Assembly: GCF_027270735.1 (NCBI RefSeq)
Contig: NZ_JAPWIJ010000001.1
Location: 620,001 to 684,000, forward strand
DNA: 64,000 bases
Source of the DNA: Rhodococcus ruber
GTDB lineage: Bacteria; Actinomycetota; Actinomycetes; Mycobacteriales; Mycobacteriaceae
Direction of reading: 5' to 3'
Position 1 is the stretch's first letter, and each line of letters starts with the position of its first letter. The notes beneath the pieces were generated by a model, which saw only the letters and a list, made by a program, of their open reading frames with translations, had not been told where the DNA came from and made no database searches. Both the position numbers and the translations under genes were made by a program. Of the stretch, positions 34,139-42,607 are shown one piece after another.

Positions 34139-36112
34139 CTATTTCCCGGCATCCACTTTCGCTGCGAGGAAAGCCTCCGGGTCGATCAGATCCGACTGCC
34201 CGACGATCGATCCCAGATCAGCGATGCGTTCGATGCCGGTGAGCACCATTTCCTCTTCCACGGTGCCCTCGGCGTAACCGTAGTAACAGGTCGACGTCGT
34301 GTGGTTGTGATCCTTGTCGATGCGGTTGGCGCGGCCCTCGATCTGCCTGATGTCGATGGGTGTCCACCGAGGATCGTGAATCAGCGTCACGCGCGGGGCG
34401 AGAGTGGAGACCGTCCCCTCCGGGAGCAGTAACTCGTTGGTGTGCAGGTTGATTGCGCTGGTGGTGGTCGAGACGATGACCGACGCGGCCCCGGTCTGAA
34501 AGCGTCTGATCGACGCCTCCTGCTCGGGGCTGCTCATGCTGCCGTCGACGACGGCAACGTCGAGTCCCTCGTCCCGCAAAGTTTGCGCCAGTGCCGCGAC
34601 CGACTCGCGGTAGAACATCGAGACGAACACCTGGTTACCGGCCTTGACCCACGTCCGCACCTGGTCCGCCGACGCGGGAATGCGCAGGTACGAACACTTC
34701 TGGCGAAATCGCAGTGTCGCGGCCCGGGTGCTGGGGTTCTTCTGCAGCACTCGTCTTCCGCCGACTGCTTTCCAGTTCGGCAGGCCTACCTCCTTGCGGT
34801 AGTCCACCCACGCGGAGTTGTACAGCCGCTTCTGCGCGGCGGTGAGTTCCTGGCCGAGTGGTTCCCGCGGAGTGGGCGGAGACGGCCGCGAAATCGACCA
34901 AGGCACGGCACCTCCCGACAGCCAGCCGTGCACCGATGCGATGTCGCGGGCTCGTGTCGACGCGTTCTCCGGCTCCCACCGCCACGTGGTCAAACCGGTC
35001 GTGGCCTTGCCTGCCTTGACGGCGAATCCGGACTCGATGAGGAACTCCGCCCACTTCATCGTCACCGCATAGCCGAGATATTCGTCGTCGCCCAGGATCT
35101 CTACCCCGCGGCTGCGCTCGACCGCGCGAGCCATGTACGCGAAGTGCAACGGCTGATAGCCAGGCGTCGCAGACATCCACACCACCGAGCGCGCCGCCTC
35201 CTGGTACCGCCAGAGGATCTGCGACTGCTGGGATTCGATGTTCATCAGTGCGTGCGATTCGTCGGCGATCACCACATCGATGTCGAATCGCAGCTCACCG
35301 AGTGAGATGGTCCGTTTGTTCTGTGTCCGTTTGCGTTTGCCCAGATCGGTCTCGGGCGGAACCGACAGCAGCTTCTTCGTCGACTGATAGGTGATCAGCA
35401 GCCAGCGCTTGCGATCGGATGGTTCGATGTCGGCCTCGCTGTCGGCGATGGTGCGACGCCATCCCGGCAACGCGCCCTTGGGCGCGACCACCAATACGGT
35501 CCCGATCTCGGCCGCCGACATCTGCCGAACGGCCTCGCACACCGCAAGCGTCTTGCCCAGACCCGTCGAATCCATCTGCGCGAAGTACGGGAATCCGGCG
35601 TCGAGCGCGGCGAGATGCCGTCGTACGGATTGGAGTTGCGTTTCTCTGGGCTGCATCGCCCGATCCCGAACCGTCTCGTCGCGCCAGGCATCGTTGGCGT
35701 CGTCCTCGAGCCACCGCTGCAGGCTGTACGGCGTCGACTCGTAGGGCTGCAGATACTCGGGCAACTCGACGCCGTAGTACGCGAACACCCGAGGCCCGGG
35801 GTACCACCGTGCCCCGGCTGCACCCGCTGCCGATCGATCCTCGAACGGCACGTCCAGCACCCAGACGCGCTCGCCGGGATCGGGAACCCGCAGATCCGGT
35901 GCAGCGGCCTTGCGGGACGAGGTCTTGCGTGGAGATGCTCTCTTGCGCGGTGCTGCTTTTTTCGGAGCAGCGGCCTTCTTCGGGGCGGCCTTCTTCTGTG
36001 CAGCGGCGGGCTCGCCGTTCTTCGCGGCCGCGAACTTTCGCGCAGCACTGCTCTGCCCGGCCTTGACGGTGCGGGCAGTGGTGGATCGGGTTGTGCGTCT
36101 ACGAGGTGGCAT
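34139..36112 (-). CDS. SNF2-type DEAD/DEAH-box helicase-like ATPase with Lys/Ala-rich tail
   Basis: A 657-residue protein. Residues 1-70 are a Lys/Ala/Pro tail like bacterial histone H1-like proteins (KKAAAPKKAAPRKRASPRK). Residues about 82-125 resemble the DUF5710 module (WVLDVPFEDRSAAGAAGARW). The ATPase follows: Walker A DSTGLGKT at 181-188, DESH at 284-287, SATP motif III and a C-terminal helicase lobe with VDGSMSSPEQEASIRRFQ and RQIEGRANRIDKD. ATG at 36112; a far longer upstream frame is spurious. It is probably a double-stranded DNA translocase; its target is unknown. Confidence 0.85.
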   Translation of the reverse strand: MPPRRRTTRSTTARTVKAGQSSAARKFAAAKNGEPAAAQKKAAPKKAAAPKKAAPRKRASPRKTSSRKAAAPDLRVPDPGERVWVLDVPFEDRSAAGAAGARWYPGPRVFAYYGVELPEYLQPYESTPYSLQRWLEDDANDAWRDETVRDRAMQPRETQLQSVRRHLAALDAGFPYFAQMDSTGLGKTLAVCEAVRQMSAAEIGTVLVVAPKGALPGWRRTIADSEADIEPSDRKRWLLITYQSTKKLLSVPPETDLGKRKRTQNKRTISLGELRFDIDVVIADESHALMNIESQQSQILWRYQEAARSVVWMSATPGYQPLHFAYMARAVERSRGVEILGDDEYLGYAVTMKWAEFLIESGFAVKAGKATTGLTTWRWEPENASTRARDIASVHGWLSGGAVPWSISRPSPPTPREPLGQELTAAQKRLYNSAWVDYRKEVGLPNWKAVGGRRVLQKNPSTRAATLRFRQKCSYLRIPASADQVRTWVKAGNQVFVSMFYRESVAALAQTLRDEGLDVAVVDGSMSSPEQEASIRRFQTGAASVIVSTTTSAINLHTNELLLPEGTVSTLAPRVTLIHDPRWTPIDIRQIEGRANRIDKDHNHTTSTCYYGYAEGTVEEEMVLTGIERIADLGSIVGQSDLIDPEAFLAAKVDAGK

Positions 36113-36160
36113 CGGATCCAGTCTGTCGTACGGTGTGCACGAACACCGTAAAGGAGCCCT

Positions 36161-36874
36161 GTGACATACCCGAACCACCCGCGCGCCGTAGTACTCGTCC
36201 ACGATCAGGATCCAATCCTTGCGCGACGCGACATCGGCACTCTCGATGCCGAATTGCGCACCAGGGGTTTCCAGTTGGACGTGCACTCCTTCGACCACAG
36301 CCCCGACGTCGCACCGCCGTTGCTGTCCGACGCGCAGTTGGTGGTGGTCATGGGCTCGCCCGATGCCGCCTACGACGACACGCTGACGTGGCTTGCGCCG
36401 GAAATTGCGTACGTGCAGGACGCGATCGATGCGCAGGTCCCGATTCTCGGTGTGTGCTTCGGCGGGCAACTGCTCGCACGGGTACTCGGCGGCACCGTCC
36501 GAAAGTCCGAACATCCCGAGTACGGATTCGTCGACGTCGAGACATCCGAGCCCGAGCTCATCGCCCCCGGACCCTGGATGGAGTTCCACGGCGACACGTT
36601 CACCGCTCCCCCGCAGGCCACGGTGATCGCCCGCAACGAGGCCGCGCAACAGGCCTTCGTGTGCGGCCCGCACCTCGGGTTGCAGTTCCACCCCGAGATC
36701 GACCTCGACACCTACGACGCGTGGGCGGCCGCGTGGGACCGCGACGGCGTCGAACACGGGGTGGACGTGCACGAGATCAGGAGGGAGATCGCCGAAGCGG
36801 AACTCGCAGCTCGGGCGCGGTGCTCGGCTCTGCTGGACGCCTTTCTCGCCCGATCCTCGGCGGTGCCCCGGTAG
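36161..36874 (+). CDS. Class-I glutamine amidotransferase domain protein
   Basis: A 237-residue stand-alone GATase-1 protein, like GMP-synthase-related amidotransferases. The catalytic triad is Cys in GVCFGGQL, His in FHPEID and a following Glu in the same motif. GTG at 36161 has AAGGAG 6 bases upstream. It is 10 bases before the lactate-oxidase-type gene, so likely in an operon. The acceptor subunit or substrate is unknown; some relatives hydrolyse gamma-glutamyl amides. Confidence 0.9.
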   Translation: MTYPNHPRAVVLVHDQDPILARRDIGTLDAELRTRGFQLDVHSFDHSPDVAPPLLSDAQLVVVMGSPDAAYDDTLTWLAPEIAYVQDAIDAQVPILGVCFGGQLLARVLGGTVRKSEHPEYGFVDVETSEPELIAPGPWMEFHGDTFTAPPQATVIARNEAAQQAFVCGPHLGLQFHPEIDLDTYDAWAAAWDRDGVEHGVDVHEIRREIAEAELAARARCSALLDAFLARSSAVPR

Positions 36875-36883
36875 GGTCGAACG

Positions 36884-38062
36884 ATGACCGAGGCCAGGCC
36901 CAGCCACTTCAGCGATCACCAACTCGGCATCTACGCCGCCGGGATGTTCGCCCAGCAGACACCTCCGATCACGACCAACCTGGCAAGGCTGGAGGACCAA
37001 GCTGCCGAGAAGCTTTCGCCCGAGGCGTTGGGCTACATCGTCGCCAGCGCGGGCAGCGGATCGACGGCGCGGGCGAACCGGGCGGCGTTCGACACATGGG
37101 CCATCACGCCGCGGATGCTCCGCAGTTCGGCCTCGCGTGATCACGCATGCACCGTGCTCGGCACCGATATGCCGGCTCCGCTGTTGATCGCGCCCGTCGG
37201 CATCCAGACTCTCGCCCATCCCGACGGTGAGCTCGCGACGGTTCGAGCGGCTGCGGAACTCGGTGTGCCGTACATCCATTCGACGCAGGCATCGCACTCG
37301 TTCGAGCAGATCGCCGAGGCAGGCGGAGATGCGCCGCGCTGGTACCAGTTGTACTGGCCGACAGACGAATCGGTACTGCTGAGTTTCCTGCAGCGCGCGA
37401 AGGACACCGGGTTCACCACCTTGGTGCTGACTCTCGACACCACGTTGCTGGGCTGGCGGCCCGCCGATCTCGATCGCGGGTACCTTCCCTTCCTCGCCAA
37501 CCTCGGCATCGAGAACTACCTGAGCGATCCGGCGTTCCAGGCCGGGCTGGGGCAGCCCGTCGAGGAGAACCCTGTTGCCGCCGCGATGCATTGGGCGCAG
37601 ATGTTCCCCAACCCTGGGCTGTCGTGGAAAAATCTGGCCTTCCTGCGCGAGCATTGGAGCGGCCCGATCGTGCTCAAGGGAATCTGCACTGTCGGCGATG
37701 CCCGTGAAGCAGCTGCGCACGGAGTCGACGGCATCGTGGTCTCCAACCACGGCGGACGTCAGATCGACGGTGCCAGAGCGTCACTCGACGCGTTGCCGTC
37801 CATCGTCGAGGCTGTGGGCGACGAACTGACCATCCTGTTCGACTCCGGTGTGCGCACCGGTGCCGACATGGCCAAGGCACTGGCGCTCGGAGCGGATGCG
37901 GTCTTGCTAGGCCGGCCGTTCCTGTACGGTCTCGCGCTCGGTGGGCAAGAAGGTGTTGCACACGTATTGCGTTGCCTGCTTGCAGAGTTCGATCTGGTGA
38001 CGAGTTTGTCGGGTCACACCGGTGCGGGCGAACTCGGCCTCGACTCCATCATGGAGTCCTGA
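36884..38062 (+). CDS. FMN-dependent alpha-hydroxy-acid oxidase (lactate 2-monooxygenase-like)
   Basis: A 392-residue TIM-barrel flavoenzyme. The active-site motif SNHGGRQIDGARASLDALP carries the catalytic His and Arg; FDSGVRTGADMAKALALGA is the FMN phosphate site. APVGIQTLAHPDGE and WYQLYWPTD are also typical. The overall resemblance is to lactate 2-monooxygenase/oxidase rather than to membrane lactate dehydrogenase, but the substrate is not proven. It overlaps the amylase gene by one base. Confidence 0.92.
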   Translation: MTEARPSHFSDHQLGIYAAGMFAQQTPPITTNLARLEDQAAEKLSPEALGYIVASAGSGSTARANRAAFDTWAITPRMLRSSASRDHACTVLGTDMPAPLLIAPVGIQTLAHPDGELATVRAAAELGVPYIHSTQASHSFEQIAEAGGDAPRWYQLYWPTDESVLLSFLQRAKDTGFTTLVLTLDTTLLGWRPADLDRGYLPFLANLGIENYLSDPAFQAGLGQPVEENPVAAAMHWAQMFPNPGLSWKNLAFLREHWSGPIVLKGICTVGDAREAAAHGVDGIVVSNHGGRQIDGARASLDALPSIVEAVGDELTILFDSGVRTGADMAKALALGADAVLLGRPFLYGLALGGQEGVAHVLRCLLAEFDLVTSLSGHTGAGELGLDSIMES

Positions 38063-39357
38063 TGGAGTGGACGAAGCACGCCATCTGGTGGCACCTGTAC
38101 CCACTCGGCTTCACCGGTGCTCCGGTACACGGATGGGACGGTGAATCCCAGTCGGATCTGCACCGGCTGAACAGAATCGAGAAGTGGCTCGACTACGCAC
38201 TCGAGCTCGGTGCGTCGGGAATCGCCCTCGGTCCGATCTTCGAGTCCGAGAAGCACGGCTACGACACTGTCGACTACTACCATGTCGACGGCAGGCTCGG
38301 CACCGACGAGGACATCGACTCCTTGATCGCTGCTGCACACGGTCGGGGCCTGAAGGTCATGTTCGACGGTGTCTTCAACCATGTGGCGCAAAGCTTTCCG
38401 AAGTTTCGGCAGGCCCTGGCCGAGGGGCCTGATTCCGAGGCTGCGCAGTGGTTCCACCTCGACTGGTCCGGGGACACGCCGACGCATCGCAACTTCGAGG
38501 GCCACGACGAACTGGTGGCGCTCAACCACGAGAGCCCGCATGTGCAGGAGTACGTGGTGGACGTGCTCTCGCACTGGCTCGAACGCGGCGTCGACGCCTG
38601 GCGGCTCGATGCTGCCTACGCTGTGTCGCCGCGCTTCTGGGCCGCGGTGCTGCCGAAGGTTCGCGAGAAGCATTCGGACGCATACTTTCTCGGTGAGGTC
38701 ATTCACGGCGACTACGACCGAATCGTCTCGGCGTCCACGCTGGACTCGGTAACCCAGTACGAACTGTGGAAGGCGATCTGGAGTGGGCTGAGCGAGAAGA
38801 ACTTCTTCGAGCTCTCGCACGCGTTGGAGCGTCACAACGGCTGGCTCGACGCCTTCGTGCCCGCCACGTTCGTCGGAAATCACGACGTCAATCGCATTGC
38901 CAGTGTAGTGGAGGACGAGCGACATCTGCTGCACGCGTTGGTGGTTCTGTTCACGGTGGGCGGCATGCCGATGATCTACTACGGCGACGAACAGGCGTTC
39001 CGCGGTATCAAGGAAGATCGCGTCGGCGGTGACGACGACGTGCGTCCCGAGTACCCCGAATCCCCGGATGATCTGGCCCCGTACGGTTGGCCGGTCTATC
39101 GCGTGCACCAGGAGCTGATCGGAGTACGGCGTCGTAATCCATGGTTGTACTCCGCGCGCACCGAGACGCTCGAGCTCACCAACACCGCGCTGCTCTACCG
39201 CGTGTACGGGGATGACAGTTCGATGACGGTGGCGCTCAACCTCGGCGACGAGGCCATCGACTACCCGGCCCAGGGCAGTGAAGTACTGGCCGGTGAGGCG
39301 GACCTGAACGACGGACGGGTGAGCGTGCCGCCGCACGGCTGGGCCGTCATCGGCTGA
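38062..39357 (+). CDS. Alpha-amylase-family (GH13) glycosidase
   Basis: A 431-residue GH13 enzyme with the four conserved regions: VFNHVA (region I), AWRLDAAYAV with nucleophile Asp (II), FLGEVI with acid/base Glu (III) and FVGNHDVNR (IV). It lacks a signal peptide, so it acts inside the cell, probably on trehalose, maltosides or glycogen-derived sugars. A C-terminal beta-domain ends PPHGWAVIG. It is translationally coupled to the oxidase gene by a 1-base overlap. Confidence 0.92.
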   Translation: MEWTKHAIWWHLYPLGFTGAPVHGWDGESQSDLHRLNRIEKWLDYALELGASGIALGPIFESEKHGYDTVDYYHVDGRLGTDEDIDSLIAAAHGRGLKVMFDGVFNHVAQSFPKFRQALAEGPDSEAAQWFHLDWSGDTPTHRNFEGHDELVALNHESPHVQEYVVDVLSHWLERGVDAWRLDAAYAVSPRFWAAVLPKVREKHSDAYFLGEVIHGDYDRIVSASTLDSVTQYELWKAIWSGLSEKNFFELSHALERHNGWLDAFVPATFVGNHDVNRIASVVEDERHLLHALVVLFTVGGMPMIYYGDEQAFRGIKEDRVGGDDDVRPEYPESPDDLAPYGWPVYRVHQELIGVRRRNPWLYSARTETLELTNTALLYRVYGDDSSMTVALNLGDEAIDYPAQGSEVLAGEADLNDGRVSVPPHGWAVIG

Positions 39358-39661
39358 GGGCTCTGGCTGCCTTCGCGCGGTCGAAGAATGCCAGCAGATG
39401 CGGCAGCTGTTCGTCGGTCACGGTGAACTTCATACGGTCGCCCGCGTAGCCGATGCTGCCGTCGGATGTGCGCAGACCGAGGACGATCTTGGTGCCGTCC
39501 CTGGTCGGCTTCGCGTCCACGCCGAGCTGATCGACGTGCCATCGACAGCGCCCACCGGCTGCGGTCCTCACGGCGGCGTCGAACGCCTCGACCGTGCGGT
39601 GGTCGAGAACGAAAATGACGTTCTCGTCGAGGCGATACTCCAGGTAGACGCGTTCGGCCAT
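39347..39661 (-). CDS. Uncharacterised small protein
   Basis: A 104-residue protein with no recognised family. It looks like a compact alpha/beta domain: ERVYLEYRLDENVIFVLD, then a helix around VEAFDAAVRTAAGG, then IVLGLRTSDGSIGYAGDRMKF. ATG at 39661 is chosen; two upstream ATGs are possible but less likely. It converges on the amylase gene with an 11-base overlap. Codon use is normal for the window, so I think it is real. Confidence 0.65.
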   Translation of the reverse strand: MAERVYLEYRLDENVIFVLDHRTVEAFDAAVRTAAGGRCRWHVDQLGVDAKPTRDGTKIVLGLRTSDGSIGYAGDRMKFTVTDEQLPHLLAFFDRAKAARALSR

Positions 39662-39771
39662 GGCGGCACAGTAACTCGTCATCGTCGTATTCGGGTATCT
39701 AGCGCACAACCTAGAGGGCCATATCGACCGCAATGCAGCGCCCTGCTGGGGCCGGTGGGTACAGTCGAGCG

Positions 39772-39847
39772 CGACACGGGGTGCCCGACAGGGCTGAGAT
39801 CACACCCGTCGAACCTGATCTGGTTAGGACCAGCGAAGGGAATGTCG
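39772..39847 (+). promoter_or_regulatory. TPP riboswitch (THI element)
   Basis: The conserved thiamin-pyrophosphate aptamer is recognisable: CGGGGTGCCC, GGGCTGAGATCACACCCG, GAACCTGATCTGGTTAGGACC and CAGCGAAGGGAA. The closing P1 helix is CGACA (39772-39776) with TGTCG (39843-39847). The next start codon is 61 bases downstream. The intervening CCTCG (39886-39890) and CGAGG (39900-39904) can pair over the ribosome-binding site, suggesting translational control. By family rule, TPP binding would switch the operon off. Confidence 0.93.
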
Positions 39848-39907
39848 TGACGTTCGGTATTCCTGTCCCCTCGTGACGGTCCCGACCTCGAACGAGAGGC
39901 GAGGCGC

Positions 39908-40669
39908 ATGAAATTCGACGAGCAGACGGTATTGGTCACCGGCGGTGGACGCGGACTCGGGGCATCGATCGCCGCGGCGTTCGTCGGTCAGGGTGCACGT
40001 GTGGTGATCGATTACCGCAACAGCAAAGATGCTGCCGAGGCGCTGGCAGACCGGCTCGGCGAGAACGCGATTGCAGTGCGGGGTGACGTCACCGACGAGT
40101 CGGCCGTCGCCGCGCTGTTCGGCACTGCACGTGAACACTTCGGCACTCCGATCACCACCGTCGTCAACAACGCACTGGCCGACTTCTCGTTCGACGGTGA
40201 TGCGAGGCCCAAAGCCGACACCATCACTTGGGACCGCTTCGACGCTCAGCTGCGCGGCAGTGTCCGTGCAGCGTTGCTCACCACCCAGGCGGCGCTGCCG
40301 GGTATGCGTGAGGCGGGCTTCGGCCGAATCATCAACGTGGGCACCAACTTGTTCCAGAATCCGGTGGTGCCGTACCACGACTACACCGCGTCCAAGGCCG
40401 CACTGCTCTCGCTGACCCGCACTCTGTCCGCGGAGCTCGGCGCAGACAACATCACCGTCAACATGGTCTCGGGTGGACTGCTGCGCACCACCGACGCCAG
40501 TGCCGCCACCCCGGCCGAGGTGTTCGACTTCATCGCGGCCTCGACCCCGCTGCAACGCGTCACCACCCCCGAGGAATTCGCCGACGCCCTGCTGTTCTTC
40601 GCTTCGCCGTGGGCGCGGTCGGTGACCGGCCAGAATCTCGTTGTCGACGGTGGTCTGGTGAAGAACTGA
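39908..40669 (+). CDS. Short-chain dehydrogenase/reductase under TPP-riboswitch control
   Basis: A 253-residue classical SDR, in the 3-oxoacyl-ACP-reductase-like group. Cofactor motif TGGGRGLGASIA at 10-21, VNNAL for the NNAG motif, and active-site YTASK. At the usual catalytic Ser position, 13 residues before this Tyr, there is a Thr (INVGTN), which is unusual. GAGAGGCGAGG precedes the ATG and is partly in the predicted sequestering hairpin. One base separates it from the monooxygenase gene. The riboswitch says its product is needed when thiamin is short; the reaction is unknown. Confidence 0.9.
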   Translation: MKFDEQTVLVTGGGRGLGASIAAAFVGQGARVVIDYRNSKDAAEALADRLGENAIAVRGDVTDESAVAALFGTAREHFGTPITTVVNNALADFSFDGDARPKADTITWDRFDAQLRGSVRAALLTTQAALPGMREAGFGRIINVGTNLFQNPVVPYHDYTASKAALLSLTRTLSAELGADNITVNMVSGGLLRTTDASAATPAEVFDFIAASTPLQRVTTPEEFADALLFFASPWARSVTGQNLVVDGGLVKN

Positions 40670-40670
40670 C

Positions 40671-41939
40671 ATGCACCTCAACGCTTTTCTCTACGGTTGC
40701 GGCCACCACAGCGCCGCGTGGCGTCATCCCGATTCGCGAGTGGAGGACCTGGGCAACATCTCGTACTACGAGGAACTTGCGCAGCTCGCCGAGCGGGGCA
40801 AGTTCGACGCGGTGTTCTTCGCCGACGGACATTCGGTGCGCGACCCGGCCGGGGCAGGGACCTGGTTTCTCGAACCGATCACCGCGCTGTCGGCCATGGC
40901 CAGAGCGACCACCCATATCGGGCTCGTCACTACCGTGTCCTCGACGTTCTACACCCCGTTCCATGCCGCGCGCATGCTGGCGTCGTTGGATCACATCAGC
41001 GGCGGCCGGGCGGGCTGGAACGTCGTCACCTCCATGTTCGACGCCGAGGCACGCAACCACGGGATGGATGTCATACCGGCTCGTGAGGAGCGCTACGCCC
41101 GCGCCGAAGAGTTCGTCGATACCGCACTGGCGCTGTGGGATTCATGGGACGCCGATGCGTTGACGCTCGATCGCGCCGGAGCGTACGCGGACCCGGCCAA
41201 GGTGCATGCCATCGATCACGATGGCAAACATTTTCGGGTGGACGGTCCGTTGACCGTGCCGCGTTCACCGCAGGGTAGGCCGGTGCTGTTCCAAGCCGGC
41301 GCGTCGGGGCCGGGTCGTGATCTCGCTGCCCAGTACGCCGAGGCGATCTATGCCGTCGCCTACGATCTCGTTGCAGCGCAGAGCTATTACGAGGACGTGA
41401 AGTCGAGAATCGATCGAGCCGGCCGTGACAGTGCGGCAGTGGGCATCATGCCGGGTTTGGTGACGTACATCGGATCGACGATGGACGAGGCCCGACGCAA
41501 GAAGGCCGAACTGGATCAGCTGCTACCCACCGAGCAGTCGCTGGCAATGTTGTCGACCTTCATCGGACAAGACTGTGCTGCTTGGGAACTCGATGAACCG
41601 GTACCGGCGTTGCCGCCGGCTTCCGAGTTCACCGGACCGCAGGGTCGCTACGAGACGATTCTGCGCATCGTCGAGAAGGACGCTCCCACCGTGCGGGAAC
41701 TGCTCGGCACGCTGGCTGCCGGCGGCGGGCACGCCACGATGATCGGCACGCCGGAGTCCATCGCCGACGAGATGGAATCGTGGATCGGTCGCGGCGCCGA
41801 CGGATTCAACCTGATGTGCCCGCGCTATCCGGACTCGCTCGTCGACTTCGTCAATCAGGTGGTCCCTATCCTGCAGCAGCGCAGTCTCTTTCGTGCGGAC
41901 TACGCCGCGTCGACGCTTCGCGGGCACCTGGCTCACTGA
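40671..41939 (+). CDS. NtaA/SnaA/DszA-family FMN-dependent monooxygenase
   Basis: A 422-residue luciferase-like monooxygenase of the two-component NtaA/DszA group. Landmarks are LNAFLYGCGHH, FFADGHSVRD, ISGGRAGWNVVTS, the substrate-loop HFRVDGPLTVPRSPQGRPVLFQAGAS and GTPESIADEMESW. These enzymes use FMNH2 and O2 supplied through a separate flavin reductase, and none lies nearby. It is in the TPP-riboswitch operon, so an oxidative step in obtaining thiamin or a precursor is the best inference. It converges with a TetR gene, overlapping by 7 bases. Confidence 0.92.
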   Translation: MHLNAFLYGCGHHSAAWRHPDSRVEDLGNISYYEELAQLAERGKFDAVFFADGHSVRDPAGAGTWFLEPITALSAMARATTHIGLVTTVSSTFYTPFHAARMLASLDHISGGRAGWNVVTSMFDAEARNHGMDVIPAREERYARAEEFVDTALALWDSWDADALTLDRAGAYADPAKVHAIDHDGKHFRVDGPLTVPRSPQGRPVLFQAGASGPGRDLAAQYAEAIYAVAYDLVAAQSYYEDVKSRIDRAGRDSAAVGIMPGLVTYIGSTMDEARRKKAELDQLLPTEQSLAMLSTFIGQDCAAWELDEPVPALPPASEFTGPQGRYETILRIVEKDAPTVRELLGTLAAGGGHATMIGTPESIADEMESWIGRGADGFNLMCPRYPDSLVDFVNQVVPILQQRSLFRADYAASTLRGHLAH

Positions 41940-42520
41940 GCCGCCGGCCCGAAGACCCCTCGATCGACGAACGCCACCAGAGCGTCGAGACCGTCGTCGC
42001 TCGCTCCGCCCCATAGGCGAGCAAAGTTCTCGGCTGCACCGCCCATCAGCATCGCAGTGGTGGCAGGAGGCGCCGGAAGCTCGACTCCTGCCTTCTCGAA
42101 TGCGCTGAGGCGTTCGACCCAGGGCTCGAACTGGACCTGCGTGAATCTCTGCATCCGTTCGGCGAACTCGGGACTCACCAGTGCGGCGTCTCGAAGCGCA
42201 TCGATCACGACCCGGTGCCGTGTGAGCAACTGCCAGAAGACCTCCAGATGCGGACGCATGGTGGGGTGGTCGCGAGCGGAAGGATCCTGCGCCGCGACGA
42301 TGACGTCGGCGTCCTCACCGATCTGTTCGGCGAGGGCCAACAGCAACTCGTCCTTGCCCGAGTAGTGGTTGTAGAACGACCCTGCGGCTCGGCCTGCTTC
42401 CCGGGTGATGTCGACGATCTTGGTGTTGAGGTATCCGGACCGGGCGAAGACGGCGCGGGCGGCATTTTCCAGTTCGATGCGAGTCTGCTCGGCCTGTTGT
42501 GCGCGACCAGTGGTTGCCAC
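41933..42520 (-). CDS. TetR-family regulator
   Basis: A 195-residue TetR protein with HTH region IELENAARAVFARSGYLNTKI and ITREAGRAAGSFYNHYSGKDEL. GTG start at 42520, preceded by AGGAAGGGAA. It is divergent from the quinone-reductase-like gene, with the palindrome TGAATCATGATTCA between them, so it probably represses that gene and itself. Ligand unknown. Confidence 0.9.
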   Translation of the reverse strand: MATTGRAQQAEQTRIELENAARAVFARSGYLNTKIVDITREAGRAAGSFYNHYSGKDELLLALAEQIGEDADVIVAAQDPSARDHPTMRPHLEVFWQLLTRHRVVIDALRDAALVSPEFAERMQRFTQVQFEPWVERLSAFEKAGVELPAPPATTAMLMGGAAENFARLWGGASDDGLDALVAFVDRGVFGPAAQ

Positions 42521-42564
42521 CGCTGTTCCCTTCCTGTTGACATCTCAGCAGTGACGTTACACAC

Positions 42565-42578
42565 TGAATCATGATTCA
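42565..42578. promoter_or_regulatory. TetR operator palindrome
   Basis: TGAATCATGATTCA is a perfect 14-base palindrome in the 87-base region between divergent TetR and oxidoreductase starts. Confidence 0.65.
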
Positions 42579-42607
42579 CTGAATTGCCATTCGTCGAAAG
42601 GCCGGAT

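Noticed and set aside
36113-37750. 540-residue upstream extension of the helicase frame on the minus strand
   Set aside because: It lies opposite the amidotransferase and oxidase genes, has no helicase-like sequence, and a good start with the typical tail exists at 36112.
38014-39336. 440-residue minus-strand frame across the amylase gene
   Set aside because: Shadow of the GH13 reading frame; the amylase motifs on the plus strand are unambiguous.
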